Origin: Epiperipatus broadwayi
Lineage: Eukaryota; Onychophora; Udeonychophora; Euonychophora; Peripatidae
Direction: 5' to 3'
Assembly: GCA_028023455.1 (NCBI GenBank)
Contig: JAQFVV010012511.1
Coordinates: forward strand, 3,474,165-3,538,164
DNA length: 64,000 nucleotides
Shown here: one piece after another, positions 57,176 to 64,000 of the stretch
Layout: each line of letters starts with the position of its first letter
Numbering within the stretch: position 1 is the first letter of the stretch
The notes under the pieces: model-generated
Database searches by the model: none
Seen by the model: only the letters and a program-made list of their open reading frames with translations
Told to the model about the DNA's origin: nothing
Made by a program: the position numbers and the translations under genes

Positions 57176-58985
57176 GAATGGTAAATTGAGGCATAATCCA
57201 GGAGTGCTAAGTTCTTAGCTCTCAAATTCATTACTCTCAGCTTTGAATAGCTAATTTATTCTTTTATGAATTGTTCTCAAGTAAAAAACAACAACAATAA
57301 CAATGACAATAAACAAATAAAAAATCAGTTTTATTTATAGATCTTTTAAATGGAAAGAAAGAAGAAAATTGGAGTATAAAAAGATGAATATATAGAAATG
57401 CAAACATTAAAAAAAAATTTTTTTTTTTATCAGTATATTAGTAAAAAATATTAGAACTTAATCCAGAAAAATAAAGATGATCCAATGCCATAATTGTGGG
57501 ATTATAATATGGTATTATTTTTAGACATAATTATATATCTATTGTATGTGTTTTTGCTAAGTTTTCTGTATAAATAGAGGTTGAAATAATTAGGAAGTAG
57601 GATACTGTGATTCAGCAATTACACAGATCATCATCCACAATAGTTTGCTATCATATAATTGACTCTCAACATAATTTATTATAACTCTTTGATATTTAGA
57701 AGTACATCATAAATTGTAATTAAATTTTTATATCATTAAGATTCACACAATATTATTATCATTCCTCTAAATAAGATTTTCTACATAAAATAACTAGTAT
57801 GTAACTTTCACTTAACACAATTCTAGCATTTTAATCTCTAAACTATATTGCAAACTGTAATTAACTCCTTACATCATTAATATTCATTAACACATTCTTA
57901 TTACCATGCTACTAAATAAGATTTTTTATATAAAACAATGTTTGAATAGTCAAATAAATATTTTTTATGATTGGAGCATCTAAGCATTAATAGTCTTAGA
58001 AAATAATAAAACAAAAAGCTTAGTTATTTGAGATCTCAAATAATATTCCAGAACTAAAGTAACTGGGATTGTATATTTTTCCTCAGATATGTATAAACCT
58101 AGAAACTTTAGGTCCCAAGTTTGCTATTGTTTGACTAAGTTAAACTGTGAGTGGAGGGGGAGGGGGTTAATTTTTTTTTTATTATAAATTTCTATAGGAA
58201 AGTAAAACTTTTTTTTTTTAGTTTGAGGTAATAATAATTAGTAAGTAACTACTGATATCTTGAAATTGTGAATTTATGAAATATTAATCATAAAATATCT
58301 CTAATCTTGAAATAGCAACTGCAATAATACTTATTATATGGAATGAAGCTTAAATTTTTAGATTTCATCTGAGTTTCATCAAAATGTCAAGTTTAATTGA
58401 CAGTTTAACTAAAAAAAAAATGGAATAAGTCAACCATTAACACTAGTGATTTTTATCAGGATTAAATTTCTTTAAGTTTAAAGAGTTTTATTTTTTTTTA
58501 ACTATCTGGTAAGTTTTTTTTTTAATAAACAAAACTTTTAGATGGTTTTCTAATCTTGGTACTAAAAGCCCTTTTTTTAAATCTCTGCATTATTTCACAT
58601 CTTGTCATTTATACTTTTGTTGAATAACAGAAAGTGATATTTTCGGGTTATAATTTATATAACTTTATTTATTTTTTAATTAACTACACTTTCTGGAATT
58701 TCAGTTTATATATATTTTTAAAAAATATTTAGGTCAATGATACAAGTAATAAAGTATGAAAAACTATCCTTAAAATGTAATTATTTATGGATTACTTTTT
58801 GTACAGTGATATCATATAAAACACATTAAACATAATCTTTATGGATTTTCATTGTAGAGCACTTTTTCAAAGTCACCAAGAATGCATTGAAGTTATATTT
58901 AATGTTGTGTATATTTCTCTATGTAAGAAGCAGTAATATAATTGCACACACAGTGTATTCCAGTTGGATCTCATTCTAAGCTGCT
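57176..58985. other. AT-rich sequence, no gene seen
   Basis: Nothing recognisable. Confidence 0.45.
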
Positions 58986-58987
58986 TT

Positions 58988-59405
58988 CTGTGCCATCATT
59001 GAATCAACACATAAAGTAATTATATAATTTAACTATTCACAAAAATTTGAAAATGTTAGCATGTCTGAATCACAAGTTATGCTATGAAACATGTCAATGA
59101 ATTTTATATCTTCGTAGATTATCTTCTCTATTACAAAAACTTTGCAGATCACTTGAAATAATTTTATTACTGGTAGCTTTACTGTCATATATATTTTAAA
59201 TCATTTCAAAGGTTTCAGTATCAGTTTTCTTAATTTAACACAATATTTAATGATAGCATGTTATTCTATTGTGAATTAAGATAGTAACACGGTTACATTT
59301 CATATGATAACCTATGATTCAGAGATGCTAATACTTTAAAATGTTTGCAGTCAATAGCTAAATTATATCACTATGTAACATGTGTTGATTCAGCGATGGT
59401 GCTAT
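58988..59405. repeat. Decayed inverted repeat, about 110-bp arms
   Basis: Left arm 58988-59098 pairs imperfectly with right arm 59294-59405: tgccatcattgaatcaacac against gtgttgattcagcgatggtg, and gttagcatgtctgaatcaca against tatgattcagagatgctaat. About 195 bp separate the arms. It is an old palindromic element, less well preserved than those at 25 and 41 kb. Confidence 0.65.
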
Positions 59406-60600
59406 AATCAGTCATCTTTTCACTGGGACATATTGTATGTAGATAGTGATACAAGTATTACGCACAGTCTATTTATTAATTATTTGCATATGCATATGTG
59501 TTCATATAGATATGTTGTTTTTAAAAAAAATCTAACCATACACCATTCATAATGCCATTTATGCCAACTATATGTCTTCTTCATGCTTTCTTCATTGTAT
59601 ATTTCTGAATTAAAATTAGCCAAGAAGAATCTTGCTAGATAGTAAAAACATAGGAGACAAATAATTGAAACAAAGACAGTTAATATAATGTATGATTGAT
59701 ATTTTAAAGAATGAAATATGATATTTAAAAAGAAAAAGAGATGAGTGATAATGTAAATTAATTAAATATTTCAAAAATATTCTTAAATCACTCTAATTAT
59801 AATTGAAACATAATAGAAAATACTCTCACTTTAGGAGGTTTTTATTTTCTTATTATTGTTGACAGCAAATCAACAATTTTTATAGTTCTTATAAGTACTA
59901 TAATGATTTATCTCAAAGATGAATTATGGTTGATTGTTGGAAGATTAGCATTTATTCAGAGCTTATTTTGTTTAATAAGTGCTATCATTTTAAATCATAT
60001 ATGTATTCAAATGCTATTACTTTTTAATGGTATCCTGTCCTGAGTAGATAGATTATTATGGGATGAGAATGGCAAACTGAGAGTTAAAGTTTTATTTGAT
60101 CGATATGCTGCAAGAAAAAGTAAAATAAAATAAATTTCAATTTCTCTAGTTAATTATGGAACTGTTATTAGTCCTGAGTAATTGACTATATATCAAAGAA
60201 ATAAGTACAAAATCAAGTTATTAAACCTGTCTTGTAATCCTGTACAAATATCATTAAATATGTTATTACCAATAACAATGTCACTATTTGGTAACTAGAG
60301 ATTGAGGAACTGGATTAAACTTGGTTAGAGTTTCATGCAATGGACAAGTAATAGTAGAAAATGATGATAATGATATCATATTTTTTCATAAATCCTTTTT
60401 TTTAAAAAGTCACTTTTAAATATGTGATTGTTCATTTAATAATCAGTTTTTTTGTAACATAAAATGTTATGCTTTCTATCAAGCTATTATTTTCTCTAGA
60501 AAAATAATTATATGCTTACTTGCTTGAGGAATTATATTATCTTTGAGAATTAAAATGAAATATAGAGCACAATTTTAATTAAATTATCATACTAAGATTT
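59406..60600. other. AT-rich sequence, no gene seen
   Basis: Nothing recognisable. Confidence 0.45.
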
Positions 60601-60690
60601 TTTTTTTTTTTTTTTACTCTGCTAAGAATTGATCTATGAACCATTGGCTTTTGAATCCACTTTTCTACCACTGCATTATTAAAAGGGCAT
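60601..60690 (-). repeat. tRNA-derived SINE with poly(A)
   Basis: The minus strand reads tgcagtggtagaaaagtgga (A box of tRNA type), then ccaatggttcatagatcaat (B-box region) and ends in 17 A. The order head, boxes, A tail is that of a SINE. It is similar to the weaker copies at 14934 and 57083. Confidence 0.65.
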
Positions 60691-61750
60691 GCATGTTATA
60701 ATTTATATAATAAATGTATTTGTCATGTACACTATATAATGACTATTATTACATTATTGTAAAATACAGTAAATATAAAAGCTTTTGGATGAGTTTTATA
60801 GAATATCTATGAGCAAATGTTCATACTAAATACAAGACTTTAAATATATGTATATATTTAATTGCATTTACTTTTCAATCTGTAATTGAAATTTTTGTTG
60901 AGAAAGGAGAGAGCTAGTTAATTCTATAATTTTATTTATTATTATAACTTTTATAAAACAGTATAACCTTCTATTATCTTTATAAAAATGTAATTAATAT
61001 ATATGTATTTGACTTTAAATAATTTATAAACCATTTATTTTTAGAATGTTAAATTCTAGTTTGAAGAATTAATATATGGTCTTTTTAGTCTCAAAAGTTT
61101 GTTGTTTTTTGTCCTATGATGTGTTTTTTTTTTTTGTTTATTAAAGAAATTCTTGATGTTTGTATATGTTCAGAATGTGTTTATTCATAAATGAATGGAG
61201 TTTTTACATACTTTTTCCTGCTATAAAAAATCAAGCTTATTTGTAAACAGATAGTTACCAAAGGTATGTGATTTAGTCAAATGTTTGAGACAGAAATGAA
61301 TTCAATTACCCTATGAATGGTAGAACAAAATATAAAATATTGATGAATACAAAATATGAGTTTTATCTTGGAGACTAGGAAATTCTTTTTGTATTAAAAT
61401 AAGTGATGGTATAAAAAAAGTATTGTGTAATTTACCTTTGAAATTTAACGTTTAAAAGAAAATAATGAAAAAGTTAATCTGGATTGTTAAAATTAATTGT
61501 TATTGTTAGAAAAAAACTACTTGTAGATACTGCCTGTAGGTGAGATAATGAATCCTTAGCGTCTTGAAAAACAAATGTTTAATTGTAACTCATTTATGTT
61601 GTCAAACATTAAGAAAATTGGTCAAAAATGAGTATATATATAGTGTCATGGTACAAGTTTACGTTACAGTAATAATATGACTGCTTCAAGGTACCACCAG
61701 CTCATAACCTGGATCCAGACTAGAAAAGAATAATTTTTTTAACTATTTCA
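60691..61750. other. AT-rich sequence, no gene seen
   Basis: Nothing recognisable. Confidence 0.45.
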
Positions 61751-61752
61751 AG

Positions 61753-61895
61753 GCAGCTGGTGATAATTTTTTTTCTCATGTGTCATAGCATCAGCCGGGA
61801 AGTGAACCCACTAACATGGGACAACACAACTGCTTGTAAAGCAGCTGTCGCTGACCTCTCAACCACCAATGCTTGACAGCTGCTGGTGATAATTT
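61753..61895 (-). repeat. tRNA-derived SINE, family A, with clear target-site duplication
   Basis: SINE body 61767-61877 on the minus strand: ggtggttgagaggtcagcga (A-box region), tagtgggttcacttcccggc (B-box region), atgctatgacacatgag end and a short A run. It is flanked by gcagctggtgataattt at 61753-61769 and a near-identical cagctgctggtgataattt at 61877-61895, a target-site duplication of about 17 bp typical of LINE-driven insertion. Confidence 0.88.
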
Positions 61896-63395
61896 ATTTG
61901 TTTTAGTGATCATATTCACAATAATAAACTAATTATTGAGATACATGAACATCCACCAGAGATAAATGTCTCTCTATTATTACCTTAAATGGACTAAAAT
62001 TTGTTAAGTAGGTAAATTTATTTATTAATGCACTAGCAGATCACAGATCATAACATAGAAATTATTTTGTAATAAAATCTTTTTATTAATTCAACATTTT
62101 AATATGATCTAAGGAAATTCTTTGATCCATAATTTTAAATCCCTGTCTAACTAGCTTCCTGTCTTCTCATTAAAAATCTTTTATCATCACTATTTAGTAA
62201 ACTGAATCCAATTCTAAATAACTAGTAATTAAGGAATGAATAAAATACATATCCAAGAAATGTATGTGAAATGCCTTAAAATTATTGAAATGGTAATTTA
62301 AAAGTATTGAATTTACCACTCAGTCAAGAATGACTCCAGGACCCAAACAAGCATATTTGAGTAATCTAAACATAGAGGTTATCCATTGCAATATGAAAGT
62401 GATCTCCATCTCTGGCACACATAAAAAAGTTGGCAAACTATAATAATTATACCAAAATCTTTTTTAATTTGTGATTACTTAGAATAAAAATGAAACCAAA
62501 ATCATCACAATAAAAGATTTAACACTATAGAATCAGCTCCAAAGGATACACCGAAACAAGATTCATTAGATCATATCATGATGTGGAAAATAAATTTATG
62601 ATTATTGAACTGCATCTAGAAGTAAGAACATTTAAAAAAAAATTAATATCTTTATAGAAAATTAGAGGTATATAACTAATGAGAAAAAGTGAGCCTCATC
62701 TTTATTTTTATTCATCTAAAATATAAAATATTTTTATACTCAGATTTCTAGATATTGATCTAGCACTCTTGATTTTCAAGTCTTTTTGGTTAACAGTTTT
62801 TTCAAGTAGAGATGCAATAATACATTTTTTATTTTGTATTTTTTTTCTATTTCATTATAATTACTATATATTTAAAATACTCATATGTAAATAATAAATA
62901 GTGATATATCTTGGTTATATATATTTACAATGTATTATAATCAAAAATATGTACTGATCATTTTTAAATGCTTTTATTTAACTTAGAAATTCTATTTGTT
63001 TATTTGCCTGAGTCAAATCTTGTAAACAATATTTAACATACTTTTAGCAAATGGATTTTCTTCAAATTTTAAACACATGTTAGATATTGATGACATAGCA
63101 ATATGACATAGAAATTTTTCTGGGTTATGTAGTTTAACACTATTGATGGGCTTAATTTTAAAATACATCATGATATTGGCTTGTTTAATTTTTAGTGATG
63201 CATACTAGATGGTGATATATATATTTTTTAAAATATGATAAAATTGAATATTCACTAGTAATTAATTATGGCTAATTAAAATAGAAAAAAAAACAAATAA
63301 TAATTTTACTTATTTGTTTAATTAAAATTTTTTTTTTTTTTAAAATTATGTCTTTGCAAAGAAATCAAGTCATATATCACATGACTTAATTTAAT
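61896..63395. other. AT-rich sequence, no gene seen
   Basis: Nothing recognisable. Confidence 0.45.
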
Positions 63396-64000
63396 AAGCT
63401 TGTATTACAAATGTCATACAATGAGTGTGTCAATAGCTCTTAACAAGCTTTTTAGAACATCCCTATCCCCAGACTGGATTCTAGCTCTGGCTTTCATCAG
63501 TGAGGTGGTAGGATATTCAAGGATTAGATTTAAAATACCCAGTCAAGCCCAGAACTTTATCTAATGTTTAACTATTAAGTAGAAAATCAGAAATTTTCAG
63601 ACATCAGTATGTGTTTAAATTCTGCTATCTAACTTAAATAGCCATATGGACCTGAACTAAGTTCAAATACACCATATATTAATAGCTTTAACGATATAAA
63701 ATTGCCAAAGCCTTAAGAACAATAATAATAATTGTAAGGAAAGCTTGCATTACAAATGTTATATAATGAGCGTGCCAATAGCTCTTAACAAGCTTTTCAG
63801 AATATCCCTATCCCCAGACCAATTTTTAGCTTTGACTTTCATTAGTGAGTTACTAGGATATTCAAGCATTAGATCTAAAATAGCAGGTCAAGCCCAACAT
63901 TTTATCTAATATTTAACTATTAAGTAGAAAATATGAAATTTTCAGACATCCATATGTCTTCAAATCCAGCTATCTAACTTAAATAGCCATATGGGACTGA
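63396..64000. repeat. Tandem repeat, 345-bp period, running off the window edge
   Basis: 63396-63659 and 63741-64000 are direct repeats, about 85 percent identical by eye (caatagctcttaacaagctt, tatccctatccccagac, aactattaagtagaaaat, atctaacttaaatagccata). About 80 bp between them is not clearly repeated within the window. Unrelated in sequence to the 350-bp repeat at 29757. Confidence 0.88.

Overview
The window looks like intergenic or intronic DNA from an AT-rich (very roughly a quarter GC by eye) animal genome, most likely an invertebrate. The grounds are eukaryotic repeat types throughout: hAT, Ty3/gypsy, RTE and other APE-type LINEs, a Penelope-like element, tRNA-derived SINEs, a pogo/Tigger-like TIR element and long (ATT)n arrays. 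There are no operons and no bacterial-style gene packing. The sequence alone does not let me name the species; a chelicerate or a mollusc would fit, but that is only an impression. I found no host protein-coding exon I could defend, so this is either a gene desert or the inside of a very large intron.

Layout. 0.8-2.5 kb: broken hAT (ZBED5/SCAND3-like) transposase. 3.6-8.0 kb: broken Ty3/gypsy gag-pol with a 374-bp tandem duplication just after the reverse transcriptase YLDD motif. 9.2-10.4 kb (minus) and 11.7-13.76 kb (plus): two closely similar 5'-truncated RTE LINEs facing each other, the second with an open 660-residue RT frame, and a palindromic repeat between them. 13.76-14.24 kb: a bizarre G-saturated block, probably a base-calling or assembly artefact. 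14.9-18.1 kb: SINEs and small inverted repeats. 18.4-22.2 kb (minus): remains of a YIDD-type LINE with a zf-RVT tail, followed by an endonuclease relic of RTE type. 24.2-26.3 kb: tRNA-like units in inverted arrangement, a 447-bp-arm hairpin and a SINE. 27.0-28.7 kb: Penelope-like fragment with direct pseudo-LTR repeats. 29.7-31.3 kb: ~350-bp tandem repeats interrupted by a foldback element. 32.2-34.9 kb: near full-length but dead APE-RT LINE ending in a C2H2 finger. 36.3-38.6 kb: SINE, long ATT microsatellite, LINE 3' end, SINE. 40.6-41.3 kb: SINE and a second hairpin. 41.77-45.58 kb: a very young LTR element with two ~1.64-kb LTRs around only 545 bp. 46.2-64.0 kb: mostly featureless AT-rich DNA with a pogo/Tigger-like element (54.85-55.75 kb), scattered SINE heads, a decayed inverted repeat (59 kb) and a 345-bp tandem repeat running off the right edge.

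How the parts relate: nothing here forms a pathway. The region is a layered record of transposition. Old layers (hAT, gypsy, the C2H2 LINE) are full of stops. Young layers (the RTE copy at 11.7 kb, the 41.8-45.6 kb LTR element, the SINE at 61.8 kb with its target duplication) are almost intact. Coordinates of element edges were read by eye and may be off by several bases.
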